This document shows positions 26,423 to 36,466 of a stretch of DNA of 64,000 nt, in pieces (position 1 is the stretch's first letter; every line of letters starts with the position of its first letter). The position numbers were made by a program, and so were the translations under genes. The notes under the pieces are model-generated. The model saw only the letters and a program-made list of their open reading frames with translations. It was not told where the DNA came from and ran no database searches. Source of the DNA: Oceanospirillales bacterium (GTDB lineage: Bacteria; Pseudomonadota; Gammaproteobacteria; Pseudomonadales; Balneatricaceae); the NCBI GenBank assembly GCA_018223185.1, contig JAAEYW010000003.1, positions 266,869-330,868 of the forward strand, in the 5' to 3' direction.

Positions 26423-27235
26423 TCAGGATTCAACCGGCGTATCGTCCCGGTTGCCCCACTCAAACCAGGAGCCATCGTAGCAGCGTACCTTGTCGAACCC
26501 AAGGTGTTTTGTGAACAGATAGCTCAGGCCTGAGCGACGGTGAGTCTGGCAGTGAGTGATCACCGTTTTATCCGGGGTAACCCCGAGCCCGGCCAGTTCA
26601 GCCAATATCTCTTCAGCCGGACGCAGTTGCGGGTTATCCGGGGAGATGAGTGCGCGGGTCCATTCATAATTGACGGCACCGGGAATATGCCCGCCCCGTT
26701 TTGCATTAATAACTTTTTCACCTGAATACTCTGCCGCCGAGCGTACATCGAGAACGATGTGGCTGGTATCGGCAAGATGCTCCTTAATATAGGTAATATC
26801 TGCCAGATAACCGGGTTTCAGGGTAACCGGATAATCGCTGGAGTCAGCCTGATTGACCGTTGCTTCAAGCATCTGCCCTGCACCGGTCCAGGCTGGCAGG
26901 TGCCCGTTAAGAAATGAACAGCGCTGATGACCAATGCTGTGGAGTGTCCAGATCAGGCGTCCGGCCCAGGGCCCCATCTGATCATCATAGACCACTATGT
27001 GTTTCTCCGGTGTCAGACCGATCTCACCCAGCAGGGCGCTTATCTGAGCGGGCTCCGGCATTTTATTCGGCACATCTCCGTGACCGCACAGCAGTCTGGC
27101 CGGGTCAATATGAATGGCTCCGGGTATGTGGCCTTTGAGGTAGTTTTCTGTTGACGAGAGGTCAGCAATCAGCAGGTCATTATCTGGCAAAACATTTGCC
27201 AGTTGAGTGGCAGAGATAACCAGTGGCAGATTCAT
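26423..27235 (-). CDS. RhdA-like thiosulfate sulfurtransferase, two rhodanese domains
   Basis: 270 residues. Two rhodanese modules (about 1-135 and 150-270); the first is inactive, the second carries the catalytic Cys in ITHCQTHRRSGLSYL at about 233. The loop CQTHRR is nearly the CQTHHR loop of Azotobacter vinelandii RhdA, and unlike the CRIGER or CGSGVTA loops of other rhodaneses and mercaptopyruvate sulfurtransferases. RhdA has been linked to sulfur supply and redox balance. Its start overlaps the stop of the upstream HDOD gene by four bases (ATGA), so they are coupled. Confidence 0.9.
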   Translation of the reverse strand: MNLPLVISATQLANVLPDNDLLIADLSSTENYLKGHIPGAIHIDPARLLCGHGDVPNKMPEPAQISALLGEIGLTPEKHIVVYDDQMGPWAGRLIWTLHSIGHQRCSFLNGHLPAWTGAGQMLEATVNQADSSDYPVTLKPGYLADITYIKEHLADTSHIVLDVRSAAEYSGEKVINAKRGGHIPGAVNYEWTRALISPDNPQLRPAEEILAELAGLGVTPDKTVITHCQTHRRSGLSYLFTKHLGFDKVRCYDGSWFEWGNRDDTPVES

Positions 27236-28995
27236 TTTTTGGCTCCGGCGCGTAATTTATAGACATGATCCAGACAGCGTCCGGCGGTAGTACACAGGTC
27301 TTTGAACTTTTTATGGTGAAAGCTCTGTATCCCTTCGGGGTCATCTTCCCGGTCGGCATAGATAATGACCACCGATTTGTTGGATGCAATCAGTGACATC
27401 AACAGGTAGTCCCGGTCACTGATATGGTGGCTGAACGTGGCTGGCAGCATCACGTTGATTTGCTGACGATTCGTCTGATTAATCAGCAGACATCCCGGTT
27501 TTTCGTTAAGCCGGCTGAACAGGCTTTTAGGGCCCAGTGTATGGGTTGAATGCGGCAGGGGGTGACCATTCTCGAAGCCGGTCGCTTTGATGACCTTAAG
27601 TGTATTACTTCTGGGTGGCAGGATAATCAGAGCTGCGTGCTTCATGCCTAAGCCTTTAGTCAGCCCTATCAGCAGATCATTGAGGACCTGTGCCCCCTGG
27701 GTATAGGCGTCTCCCGGTTCTCTGAACCGCTGCATATACTGTCGGTAGATATCCTTGCTGAGAAAATCAGCCTCGGGCTCAGCGAGCGTTGCTGGCTTTT
27801 TATCCGGTGGCTGGCTTTCAGCCGCAGCGGGCTCGCTGTTTTGTCTTTCAGTCGGTTTTTCTGCTGCAGACTCCGACGCTGTTTTGTCGCGGTTTACAGC
27901 GCCGTTTTCTGATGTGCTGGTGGCAGGTGATGCTTTAGTGTCGCCCGGCTGCGATACCGATTTGACTGGCGGCAGATCAAAGAGTGTTCTGTCGGCCGAT
28001 GTCAGTCTGTAGCCGGGAGACAGGTCTGAGTCCAGCATCAGCATCTCGGTTGCGGGGGAGAGTGTTCCTGGAACATAGTAGTTGCGTGACGCTAACACAC
28101 AGTTCTTGTGCAGAAAGGCGAAAGTATGGTTCAGTTCGGCCCGCAGGTAATCATTAATTATGTCAATCAGGTGGAGTGTTGCTTCTTTGCCCCAGCCATA
28201 GTTTGCAGCCAGTGCCAGCCAGTTGCCCAGTTTGACCGGGAAAAACTTTTGCTGGGTCAGATGATTCAGCTGGCGTAGCTGATCGCTATCCAGACGGGGA
28301 TCGCTGAGTGCCCGCTGGTGTAACTGGAGAATCATCTGTCGGTTCAGGGGAGTACTGTTTTCCAGCGTCACTCTGGCCAGAGAGGACACCGGCCAGGAGG
28401 TCAGTAGTCTTTTGGATATTTCATCGATGGTGCAGCCCAGCACCCGGGTTTCAGCCAGCTCAGGGGGGGCATTTTTTTCCCGGATCATCACCTGAATTCT
28501 GGTCATCTGCTGAGGCGCAAAATACCACAGCATCCAGTGACCTATGTTGTAAAACAGGGCTGCCAGGTAGCTCTCTTCAGCAAACATTCCACCGCGGCAC
28601 TGTTTTAACCACTGGTGTACCTGAGTCGCTGCATGGTGGCTGTTGGCAACGGCGCGAAAGTACATTTTCTGGACAGTGCTGGCTGGATTCAGACGGATAG
28701 TGGGAAGGCTGTTGATAAGTTGTTCGAGTTTGTGCAAACCCAGCGAGCCGATGGCGTGATCGATACTGGTGATTTCAGACTTTTTCTCATCATGTAGCCT
28801 GCCGGCGGCCAGGGCTACATGAAAGCAGAGCAGGGGGTCACTTTTGATCAGTTTGCTCAGCTGAATAACTGAACAATTCGGATCGCTTAGTTTGCTCTGC
28901 AGTCGTCTGATAATGCTGAGCCTGACCGGTGGCTGCTTTTCGTTGAGTAAGCGATACCACTGCTCAGCATTCTGAGGGTTCTGTTGTTCGGTCAT
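27232..28995 (-). CDS. HDOD-domain protein
   Basis: 587 residues. Residues 20-220 are an HDOD domain: LSDPNCSVIQLSKLIKSDPLL, SIDHAIGSLGLHKLEQLI, and LAALFYNIGHWMLW with a partly conserved H-N. A low-complexity, Pro/Ser/Glu-rich linker runs from about 345 to 410. A C-terminal region (LNDLLIGLTKGLGMKHAALII…LIASNKSVVIIYADRED, about 435-570) resembles a GAF fold. HDOD proteins act in signalling, often downstream of two-component or cyclic-nucleotide inputs; no output is identified. Lies between rsgA and rhdA in one transcription unit. Confidence 0.85.
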   Translation of the reverse strand: MTEQQNPQNAEQWYRLLNEKQPPVRLSIIRRLQSKLSDPNCSVIQLSKLIKSDPLLCFHVALAAGRLHDEKKSEITSIDHAIGSLGLHKLEQLINSLPTIRLNPASTVQKMYFRAVANSHHAATQVHQWLKQCRGGMFAEESYLAALFYNIGHWMLWYFAPQQMTRIQVMIREKNAPPELAETRVLGCTIDEISKRLLTSWPVSSLARVTLENSTPLNRQMILQLHQRALSDPRLDSDQLRQLNHLTQQKFFPVKLGNWLALAANYGWGKEATLHLIDIINDYLRAELNHTFAFLHKNCVLASRNYYVPGTLSPATEMLMLDSDLSPGYRLTSADRTLFDLPPVKSVSQPGDTKASPATSTSENGAVNRDKTASESAAEKPTERQNSEPAAAESQPPDKKPATLAEPEADFLSKDIYRQYMQRFREPGDAYTQGAQVLNDLLIGLTKGLGMKHAALIILPPRSNTLKVIKATGFENGHPLPHSTHTLGPKSLFSRLNEKPGCLLINQTNRQQINVMLPATFSHHISDRDYLLMSLIASNKSVVIIYADREDDPEGIQSFHHKKFKDLCTTAGRCLDHVYKLRAGAKK

Positions 28996-29012
28996 TCGTT
29001 CTTACTGTCCCG

Positions 29013-30035
29013 TCAGTCCTGGTTCAGGGTGTTCAGAATATGTTTGTAGCTGTTCACCCGCTGCTCGCTGATCTTACCCTCTTCGATCGCACCTTTGATA
29101 GCGCAGCCGGGCTCCTGCTCATGGTTACAGTCTCTGAATTTACAGTAACCGATAAAGGGGGCGAACTCCCTGAAGCCATCAAGGAGGTTGTGTTCATTTA
29201 TGTGCCACAGCGCAAACTCACGGATTCCGGGGGAGTCGATAAGATCTCCGCCCTCCGGGAAGTGAAACAACCGGGCGGTGGTGGTGGTGTGGGTGCCCTT
29301 GCGGGTGGCTTCGGACAATGCTCCCACTTTGAGGTCTATACCCGGTAAGAGGGCGTTAATCAGTGATGATTTTCCCACGCCGGACTGACCTACAAACACA
29401 CTGATGCGGTTATTCAGTTGTTCCCGCAGCGGCGCCAGTCCCTCTTTATCCATGGATGAGACCTGCATCACCTGATAGCCGATGGAACGGTAGAGGTTGA
29501 TCATTGACTCTACCCGCTGACGATTTTCATCGTTGATCAGGTCGGTCTTGTTGAGCAGGATGATCGGCTCGATACCACTGAGTTCGGCGGCAACCAGATA
29601 GCGGTCAATCAGGTTGTAATGGGCCAGCGGTTCGACGGCGATGGTGATAACGATCTGGTCAATGTTTGCCGCGACCGGTTTCAGTTCACCGTGATTGTTC
29701 GGCCGCTGCAGGATCGTGGTGCGGGGCAGGGTTGCCACGACCACGCCATATTCGGCACCGGCGCGCCAGATAACCCGGTCACCGGTGACCAGAACATCCA
29801 GATTGGTGCGCATATGACAGCGAAAGATCTGTCCGGCGGCTTCGCCTTCCTGCGCTTCTACGTCAACCTGTCGGCCGAAGTGAGAGATGATCTGACCGTG
29901 TTGTTCCGGTCCCAGATCGCCTCCTTCCAGTTGCTGGTCGATATCTGAATCTTTGCGAGCTGCCCGCTGGGTGCGCTCGTCCTGAATCTTCTGTACGCGC
30001 CAGGTCTGGCGTCGGGTAAGCTTTCGTTTCGACAT
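29013..30035 (-). CDS. rsgA: Ribosome small-subunit GTPase RsgA
   Basis: 340 residues. A late 30S-assembly checkpoint GTPase. Order: basic N-terminus ([15 protein letters not shown]), OB-fold, then a circularly permuted G domain with NKTDL before the P-loop [14 protein letters not shown] (about 212-225) and [10 protein letters not shown] after it. A C-terminal zinc finger reads [14 protein letters not shown]. Divergent from orn, the usual arrangement. Confidence 0.97.
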   Translation of the reverse strand: MSKRKLTRRQTWRVQKIQDERTQRAARKDSDIDQQLEGGDLGPEQHGQIISHFGRQVDVEAQEGEAAGQIFRCHMRTNLDVLVTGDRVIWRAGAEYGVVVATLPRTTILQRPNNHGELKPVAANIDQIVITIAVEPLAHYNLIDRYLVAAELSGIEPIILLNKTDLINDENRQRVESMINLYRSIGYQVMQVSSMDKEGLAPLREQLNNRISVFVGQSGVGKSSLINALLPGIDLKVGALSEATRKGTHTTTTARLFHFPEGGDLIDSPGIREFALWHINEHNLLDGFREFAPFIGYCKFRDCNHEQEPGCAIKGAIEEGKISEQRVNSYKHILNTLNQD

Positions 30036-30132
30036 TTATCAGCTAATTCTGGTATAGGGGTGAATTTTTACGATGTGCTAAGGTATTCTATTAAGCAATA
30101 ATTTTACAGTACTGGCACTAAGGAATACTAAT

Positions 30133-30675
30133 ATGTCACGGCAGAATAACCTGATCTGGATCGATCTTGAGATGACCGGCCTGGATCCGGAGCATGACAG
30201 AATCATCGAGATCGCAACTATCGTAACAGATTCGCAGCTGAATATTCTTGCAGAAGGACCAAATCTGGTGGTTCATCAGTCAGATAAGCTGTTAGACAGT
30301 ATGGATGAATGGTGTACCAAACAGCATGGACAGTCTGGTTTGACACAGAAAGTACGGGATTCCCGGATCAGTGAGCGTCAGGCGGAGCTGGATACAATCG
30401 AGTTTATCAATGAGTATGTGGATAAGGGGGCTTCGCCGATCTGTGGTAACTCAATTGGTCAGGATCGTCGTTTTCTGGTGAAGTATATGCCGGAACTGGA
30501 GGCGTGGTTTCATTATCGCAATCTGGATGTCAGTACGATCAAAGAGCTGGCCCGGCGCTGGGCTCCTGACGTGCTGGATGGTGTCGTGAAAAAGGGCAGC
30601 CATCTGGCTCTGGATGATATTAAAGATTCAATCAATGAGCTACAGCATTATCGCAGCACTTTTTTTAATAGATAA
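30133..30675 (+). CDS. orn: Oligoribonuclease
   Basis: 180 residues. A 3'-5' exoribonuclease degrading RNA dinucleotides, including pGpG produced when c-di-GMP is hydrolysed. DEDDh signature: D and E in [16 protein letters not shown] (about 10-25), D in [11 protein letters not shown] and H/D in [11 protein letters not shown] near the end. It precedes a GGDEF/EAL protein, which is functionally fitting but not necessarily an operon (115-base gap). Confidence 0.97.
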   Translation: MSRQNNLIWIDLEMTGLDPEHDRIIEIATIVTDSQLNILAEGPNLVVHQSDKLLDSMDEWCTKQHGQSGLTQKVRDSRISERQAELDTIEFINEYVDKGASPICGNSIGQDRRFLVKYMPELEAWFHYRNLDVSTIKELARRWAPDVLDGVVKKGSHLALDDIKDSINELQHYRSTFFNR

Positions 30676-30790
30676 ACGGTCGCTATGTATTGCATGATGC
30701 TCCTGGTATGGGGAGCTTTCCTGGTCGTGTGAAGGCTTATCGCTGCATGCTGCGACAGGCTTCCCGGGGAGTCGAATCTGGAAACTGCTG

Positions 30791-32632
30791 ATGATTGATG
30801 AAATAGATATCATAAACTCATTCGACCAGCCGCCTGCTGAGGAAACGCTGGCGATGTCGGTTGAGGCGCTGGATATGATTCTGCGCCTGCAGCAGGCTAT
30901 TTTTACTCAGGTTGCCAGTAACGGGGATTATCTCGACACCCTGAATGCTTTGTGTCACATGGCAGAACAGCTGTTGCCTAATTCTGTTGCGTCGATCATG
31001 CTGCGGGATGAGCAGAGTGGTCTGCTCAATGTTCTGGTTGCTCCCAGCGTGCCGCAAAATGGCATCGATGCGTTGCAGGGACTGGCTCCCGGCCCGGGCA
31101 GTGGTTCTTGTGGTAATGCGGTCATGCGTAACGAGCCGGTCTTTGTCAGGGATACGTTTAATGATCCCCGCTGGCTGGGTCTCAGGCAACTGGCCAATGA
31201 CTTTAATCTGTGCGCCTGCTGGTCGATGCCGGTCCGCAATAATGACGGAAAAGTCATAGGTTCTTTTGCACTCTCCTCATTCGAACACCGTTCTCCGTCA
31301 GAGTTTCATACCCGTTTACTGGATGTGGGTGCGTCAATGGTCAATATTGTTCTGACAAAGCACTATCAGGAACAGGCATTAGAGGCGCAGCGTCAGCAAC
31401 TGATTACCGCTCTCGAGTATGACAGTCTGACGGCCCTCCCGAATCAGTCTAAGTTGAAAGTGCAACTGAAAAGCTGTATCGCACCGCAGTCTCTGTTGCT
31501 GATCAATCTGGATAACTTCCGCTTTATTAATACGGCTTACGGGCCATCATTTGGTGATCTGTTTCTCTGTAAAGTGGCGGAACTACTGGGCCAGCAGTTC
31601 CCGGGGGCTGAGCTGTATCGTATCAATGCAGATGAGTTTGCGCTGTATTACCGGACGCCGGTGGATCTGCAACAGCCTATAGAACAGTTCCGGGAGTACC
31701 TGTTTGGACACTCCCTGAAGATTGATGATCAGCTGTTCAGTATCACCTTTACTGCAGGAGGGGCCTCCGGACGTAGTAATCTGCTTGAACAGGCCGTGCA
31801 GGCGATGAGTCAGGCAAAAGCCCATGGCAAAAACCGTTATCATATCTATAACGCTGAACAGGATGAGCCTGATCAGGCACTGCGCCGCGAGTATATAAGC
31901 TGGAATGCTATGTTGCATCAGGCTTTGAACGAGGGGCGTGTGAAGCCTTTCTTTCAGGGCGTGCGTGACAACAGTAGTGGTCAAATTATCAGCTATGAGG
32001 CGTTGGTGCGTCTTGAGGATGGCGGCAGGATCTATACTCCGTATCACTTTCTCAATGCGGTTAAGCTGTCCGGGCTGTTTCCAACCATCAGTCGTCTGGT
32101 GATTGATAAAGGACTGGCTGAGATTGCCGGAACCGGGCTGGCCCTGTCGGTCAATATCACAGAAGATGATCTGTTGATGGAATATCTGGAAGCGTATCTG
32201 ACGGAGAAAACGACAGAGTACCGGGTTGCGCCCGGGCAGGTGGTGCTGGAAATCCTGGAGGGCATCAGTGCAGTAGGTAAGAAAAACCACATCGCTCAGC
32301 TGAACAGGCTCAAAGATCTGGGGTATAAGCTGGCGATTGATGATTTTGGAACTGAATACTCCAATTTCGAAAGAATCCTTGAGCTGAATGTCGATTTTGT
32401 CAAAATCGACGCGAAATATATCAAAAATATTGATACGGATAGTAAGAGCTATGAGATTACCCGGGCGATTGTCTTCTTTGCCCGTAATGCCGGCATCAAA
32501 ACAGTGGCGGAATTTGTTCATAATGATGCGGTGCAGCAGGTTGTTGAGTCTTTGGGGATTGATTACTCACAGGGCTATCTGTTCAGTGAACCGTCTCCTG
32601 TGATACTCCACCATAAAGGCATGCATGAGTAA
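30791..32632 (+). CDS. GAF-GGDEF(degenerate)-EAL protein, likely c-di-GMP phosphodiesterase
   Basis: 613 residues. GAF domain at about 30-195 (SIMLRDEQSG, GPGSGSCGNAVMRNEPVFV, ACWSMPV). A GGDEF-like domain at about 210-360 has lost the active loop: YRINADEFALYY stands where GGDEF should be, so cyclase activity is unlikely. The EAL domain at about 375-610 keeps SYEALVRL, the Asn in SVNITEDDL, the Glu in VLEILEG and the double Asp and Lys of LAIDDFGTEYSNF and VDFVKIDAKYI. A sensor-controlled phosphodiesterase is therefore expected; the GAF ligand is unknown. Confidence 0.9.
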   Translation: MIDEIDIINSFDQPPAEETLAMSVEALDMILRLQQAIFTQVASNGDYLDTLNALCHMAEQLLPNSVASIMLRDEQSGLLNVLVAPSVPQNGIDALQGLAPGPGSGSCGNAVMRNEPVFVRDTFNDPRWLGLRQLANDFNLCACWSMPVRNNDGKVIGSFALSSFEHRSPSEFHTRLLDVGASMVNIVLTKHYQEQALEAQRQQLITALEYDSLTALPNQSKLKVQLKSCIAPQSLLLINLDNFRFINTAYGPSFGDLFLCKVAELLGQQFPGAELYRINADEFALYYRTPVDLQQPIEQFREYLFGHSLKIDDQLFSITFTAGGASGRSNLLEQAVQAMSQAKAHGKNRYHIYNAEQDEPDQALRREYISWNAMLHQALNEGRVKPFFQGVRDNSSGQIISYEALVRLEDGGRIYTPYHFLNAVKLSGLFPTISRLVIDKGLAEIAGTGLALSVNITEDDLLMEYLEAYLTEKTTEYRVAPGQVVLEILEGISAVGKKNHIAQLNRLKDLGYKLAIDDFGTEYSNFERILELNVDFVKIDAKYIKNIDTDSKSYEITRAIVFFARNAGIKTVAEFVHNDAVQQVVESLGIDYSQGYLFSEPSPVILHHKGMHE

Positions 32633-32744
32633 CAGATCATCAGTCGTTGTTCGTTGATTACCCTCCCATAAGAAAAGTATTCATCTTTAATTCATCTCTT
32701 TTATGTTACTTTTTGTGCAGCGCACAATAACCTGAGAGGTGTTT

Positions 32745-33737
32745 ATGAAGCCAGTGTCTATCAATCTTGCATTGCAGGGTGGCGGTGCTCATGGGGCATT
32801 TACCTGGGGGGTGTTGGATCGTTTACTGGAAGAGTCCTGGATCAGTTACGACGGCATCAGCGGTACCAGTGCCGGGGCGATGAACGCAGTTATGCTGGCA
32901 GAAGGCTGGCGTAAAGGCGGTCGTGCAGGCGCCAGAGAACAGTTGGAGTCGTTCTGGCTGGCTGTCGCCTCCAGCGATTTATCCATCCGCTTGCCAGAGC
33001 AGCTTGAAGGCGCGGTTGCTCGCTTCTGGCTGCATGCAATGCGCTATCTTTCCCCTTATGACCTGAATCTGCTGGATATCAACCCCCTCGAAGAGCTGCT
33101 GAAAAAAGAGGTGTGCTTTGAAAAGTTGAGGCAGGATAGTCCATTCAAATTGTTTATCGCCGCGACAGAGGTGGCAACGGGAAAACTGACACTGTTCAAC
33201 GAGCGTGAGCTGGATCTGCCTCATCTGCTGGCTTCGGCCTGTTTGCCTAATATTCATAAAGCGATTGAGATTGACGGAGCGTACTACTGGGATGGCGGTT
33301 TTTCCGGTAACCCGGCGGTGTTTCCATTGATCTATGAGTGTGTTGCCGATGATGTGCTGATTATCCTGCTGCAGTCATTGCAACGTGATAATTTGCCGGT
33401 TTCCGCTGAACATATTGCGGCGCGGGTCACCGAACTGGGGTTTCAAAGCACGTTTATGCGGGAGATGCGGGCGGTTACCCATATCCGCAAGTACAGCTCA
33501 GGTTCGCGCTGGCGACAGGGCTGGTCAGAGCGCAAGGTGAACGGTATGCGTTGTCACCTGCTGGAGAGCGATCCTTTGCTTGAAGGGCTTGATGGCTCAA
33601 GTAAATATGACAACAGTAAGCAGTTTCTGACCGGACTGATGGAATCCGGCCGGGAGGCTGGTGAGCGCTGGCTATCAACCCACAGTACTGATTTGGGAAA
33701 GCGGGAGAGCTGCGATCTTAAAACACTGTTTAGTTAA
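32745..33737 (+). CDS. Patatin-like phospholipase
   Basis: 330 residues from the ATG at 32745 after GAGAGG. Oxyanion loop GGGAHGAF at about 13-20, nucleophile Ser in GISGTSAGAMNAV (G-x-S-x-G, about residue 43) and catalytic Asp in YYWDGGFSGNPAV (D-G-G, about residue 188). A cytosolic or secreted lipid acyl hydrolase of the bacterial patatin group; no signal peptide is visible. Related proteins are linked to PHB-associated metabolism and membrane lipid turnover. Substrate unknown. Monocistronic. Confidence 0.93.
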   Translation: MKPVSINLALQGGGAHGAFTWGVLDRLLEESWISYDGISGTSAGAMNAVMLAEGWRKGGRAGAREQLESFWLAVASSDLSIRLPEQLEGAVARFWLHAMRYLSPYDLNLLDINPLEELLKKEVCFEKLRQDSPFKLFIAATEVATGKLTLFNERELDLPHLLASACLPNIHKAIEIDGAYYWDGGFSGNPAVFPLIYECVADDVLIILLQSLQRDNLPVSAEHIAARVTELGFQSTFMREMRAVTHIRKYSSGSRWRQGWSERKVNGMRCHLLESDPLLEGLDGSSKYDNSKQFLTGLMESGREAGERWLSTHSTDLGKRESCDLKTLFS

Positions 33738-33781
33738 GCACAGTTGTTAAAAGGAAGCGGTTAATTCTGACTGGGAAGATT

Positions 33782-34906
33782 TCAGTCCGGCAGCTTTCCT
33801 GATCGGGGGTGAGTCAGGATAGGGGCGACGCTGTCGGCTGACCGGTTACGTAAATGCTCCAGTGCCCAGAGGGCGTGTTCTCTCACCAGAGGATCGTTTC
33901 CGTCGATCATGGTTTGTAACGCTGCCAGCACTTGTTCTCCGCCACGACTATTGCCCAGGGCGACAGCAATATTACGCTGCCAGCCACTGTAGCCAGTGCG
34001 TCTGATTGCTGATCCCTCGGTACGCTTAAGAAAGGTTTCCTCATCCCATTGTTGCAGTTCCAGCAACGAGATCCGGTCAAGATTATGCCGTGGGGTGAAA
34101 TCATCTTCATCGCTGAGTCTGGCAAAGCGATTCCAGGGACAGATCAGCTGACAATCGTCACAGCCGAAGATCCGGTTGCCGATCAGTGGCCGGAACTCGG
34201 TGGGAATTGCGCCTTTCAGTTCAATGGTCAGGTATGAGATGCAGCGTCGGGCGTCCAGTTGATAGGGGGCGATAATGGCCTGGGTGGGGCATATGTCGAT
34301 ACAGGCCTGACACTGGCCGCAGTGCTCCTCTGTGTAAGGTGGGTCAATTGGCAGTGGCAGATCAACAAACAGCTCACCCAGCAGAAACCAGGACCCCGCC
34401 TGCCGGTTTAAGATCAGGGTATGCTTGCCCTGCCACCCCAGACCGCTGTTGCGGGCCAGTGGTCGCTCCAGAACCGGAGCGCTGTCGACAAAGGCACGAT
34501 AACCGAATGCACCGACCAGAGCTTCTGTTTGTTTACCCAGTTGAGTCAGTTTCTTACGCATCACCTTGTGATAATCCCGCCCCATGGTATAGCGGGAAAT
34601 ATAGGCCTGGTCCGGGTTTTTCAGCACACTGATGGTTTTTGTATCAGGGGGCAGGCAGTTCATACGGACGCAGATAATGCGTTGTGTGCCTTCTGTTAGC
34701 AGGGCTGGATTGATCCGTTTATCGAAGTGATTTTCCAGATAGCTCATCTCCCCCTGATAACCTTTATCAAGCCAGGCTTTGAGGGGGTCCGCTTCAGCAC
34801 TCAGGTCGGTACCGGTGATTCCGCATTGCTGAAACCCAAGGCTTAAGGCGAGCGTTTTAATCTGATCTGCCAGACTTTGCAGTATTTCAGGGTCGTATTG
34901 AGTCAT
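33782..34906 (-). CDS. queG: Epoxyqueuosine reductase
   Basis: 374 residues from the ATG at 34906; a GTG at 34912 would add two. Cobalamin-dependent, double 4Fe-4S enzyme making the last step of queuosine in tRNA. Cluster ligands: CGQCQACIDICP (about 195) and CDDCQLICPWN (about 240). A HEAT-like C-terminus follows (GNSRGGEQVLAALQTMIDG…VREHALWAL). It is divergent from nnr with a 46-base space, a common neighbour pair. Confidence 0.96.
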   Translation of the reverse strand: MTQYDPEILQSLADQIKTLALSLGFQQCGITGTDLSAEADPLKAWLDKGYQGEMSYLENHFDKRINPALLTEGTQRIICVRMNCLPPDTKTISVLKNPDQAYISRYTMGRDYHKVMRKKLTQLGKQTEALVGAFGYRAFVDSAPVLERPLARNSGLGWQGKHTLILNRQAGSWFLLGELFVDLPLPIDPPYTEEHCGQCQACIDICPTQAIIAPYQLDARRCISYLTIELKGAIPTEFRPLIGNRIFGCDDCQLICPWNRFARLSDEDDFTPRHNLDRISLLELQQWDEETFLKRTEGSAIRRTGYSGWQRNIAVALGNSRGGEQVLAALQTMIDGNDPLVREHALWALEHLRNRSADSVAPILTHPRSGKLPD

Positions 34907-34952
34907 CGGCACTATATAATAAAGTTAGAAAAAGCCTTTCAGAGAATATGTT

Positions 34953-36455
34953 ATGTCACATTCTGACCTGCCGGCATCATTATACACAGCGGAACAGGCC
35001 CGTGCTCTTGATCGCATTGCGATAAATTCCGGGGTGCCGGGTTTTAAACTGATGCAGCGAGCGGGGCATGCTGCATTTGACCGGCTGCGGCAGTGCTGGC
35101 CTGACGTGCGAAAACTGACGGTGTTATGCGGCGGTGGTAATAACGGCGGCGATGGCTTTGTCGTCGCAGTGCTGGCGCACCGACAGGGGATGCAGGTGCA
35201 GCTCCTCTGTGTTGGGGGAGATGACTTTGCTGAGCGATTGTCCGGTGAGGCGCTGGAGGCCTGGGAGTGGTTGCAGAGCGAGTCAGTTACCTGGCAGCTC
35301 TACCGTGAACAGTCGTTTACCGGCGAGCTTATAGTTGACGGGTTGCTGGGTACCGGTATCTCCGGAGCGGTACGTGGTCCCTTCCGGGCCGCGATTAAGC
35401 AGATAAACCGGGCGGGGCTGCCGGTTGTCGCGCTGGATATACCATCGGGATTATGCAGTGATAGCGGGACTGTTCTTGGTGTTGCGGTAAAGGCCGATAT
35501 GACGGTTACCTTTATCGGCGTTAAGCGGGGGTTGCTGACTCATCAGGGGCCGGAGTATGCCGGAGACCTGCTGTTTGATGGTCTGCGTGTGAGTGATGAT
35601 GTCTATGAGTCGGTGGATGTCAGCGGGTTTATTACGGGCGCAGATGATGTCAGTCACCTGTTGCCGCCCCGCGATAAGACCGCTCATAAGGGTCGCTGTG
35701 GGCACGTGCTGGTGATTGGCGGTGACACGGGTATGGGAGGCGCGGCGATTATGGCTGCGCAGGCGGCCGGACGTTGTGGCGCCGGGCTGGTGACGGTAGC
35801 GACCCGGGCGGAACATCTGTCCGCTTTGCTAAGCCGCTATCCGGAAGCGATGGCGGTTGGTATCAGATCCGGCTCCGAGCTTGAATCCTGCATTGAGCGG
35901 GCGGATGTGCTGGTGGTGGGACCCGGGCTGGGGAAAAATGCCTGGGGAGAGCAGCTACTGATGAAGGCGATCAGTTGCCATAAACCGCTGGTTCTGGATG
36001 CTGATGCATTGAATCTTCTGACTCTTCGCCGAGAGTTTGGTCAGCTCAATGGTGAAAACTGGGTGATCACTCCTCATCCGGGGGAAGCTGCACGACTGCT
36101 TGGCTGCAGTGTGGCTGAACTGCAGGCTGACCGTTTTGCCGCAGTTGTTGAGCTGCAGGCCGCATTTGGCGGGGTGGCGTTGTTGAAAGGGCCGGGTAGT
36201 CTGAGTTTTGATGGTGATGCGTTGCACCTGAATCCTACCGGAAATCCGGGGATGGCGAGTGGGGGTATGGGAGATGTCTTGAGTGGCGTGATCGGAGCAC
36301 TGATCGCTCAGGGGCTGTCTGCGGCCGATGCGACCCGGTTGGGTGCCTGGCTTCACGGCGCCTCAGCTGATCGCAGTGCGGCGCTTTATGGTGCCCGAGG
36401 TATGCAAGCGACCGATCTGTTGGCACAATTACGTTTATTGGTTAATGGTTTGTAA
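34953..36455 (+). CDS. nnr: Bifunctional NAD(P)H-hydrate epimerase / ADP-dependent dehydratase
   Basis: 500 residues. The N-terminal YjeF_N domain (about 10-215; GGGNNGGDGFVVAVL) interconverts R and S NAD(P)HX. The C-terminal ribokinase-like domain (about 230-500; GRCGHVLVIGGDTGMGGAA, DADALNLL, and GNPGMASGGMGDVLSG with the catalytic Asp) dehydrates the S form using ADP. It repairs damaged NAD(P)H. First gene of the nnr-tsaE-amiB-mutL-miaA-hfq-hflX series; tsaE starts 11 bases later. Confidence 0.97.
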   Translation: MSHSDLPASLYTAEQARALDRIAINSGVPGFKLMQRAGHAAFDRLRQCWPDVRKLTVLCGGGNNGGDGFVVAVLAHRQGMQVQLLCVGGDDFAERLSGEALEAWEWLQSESVTWQLYREQSFTGELIVDGLLGTGISGAVRGPFRAAIKQINRAGLPVVALDIPSGLCSDSGTVLGVAVKADMTVTFIGVKRGLLTHQGPEYAGDLLFDGLRVSDDVYESVDVSGFITGADDVSHLLPPRDKTAHKGRCGHVLVIGGDTGMGGAAIMAAQAAGRCGAGLVTVATRAEHLSALLSRYPEAMAVGIRSGSELESCIERADVLVVGPGLGKNAWGEQLLMKAISCHKPLVLDADALNLLTLRREFGQLNGENWVITPHPGEAARLLGCSVAELQADRFAAVVELQAAFGGVALLKGPGSLSFDGDALHLNPTGNPGMASGGMGDVLSGVIGALIAQGLSAADATRLGAWLHGASADRSAALYGARGMQATDLLAQLRLLVNGL

Positions 36456-36466
36456 GGAAGGGCAGA

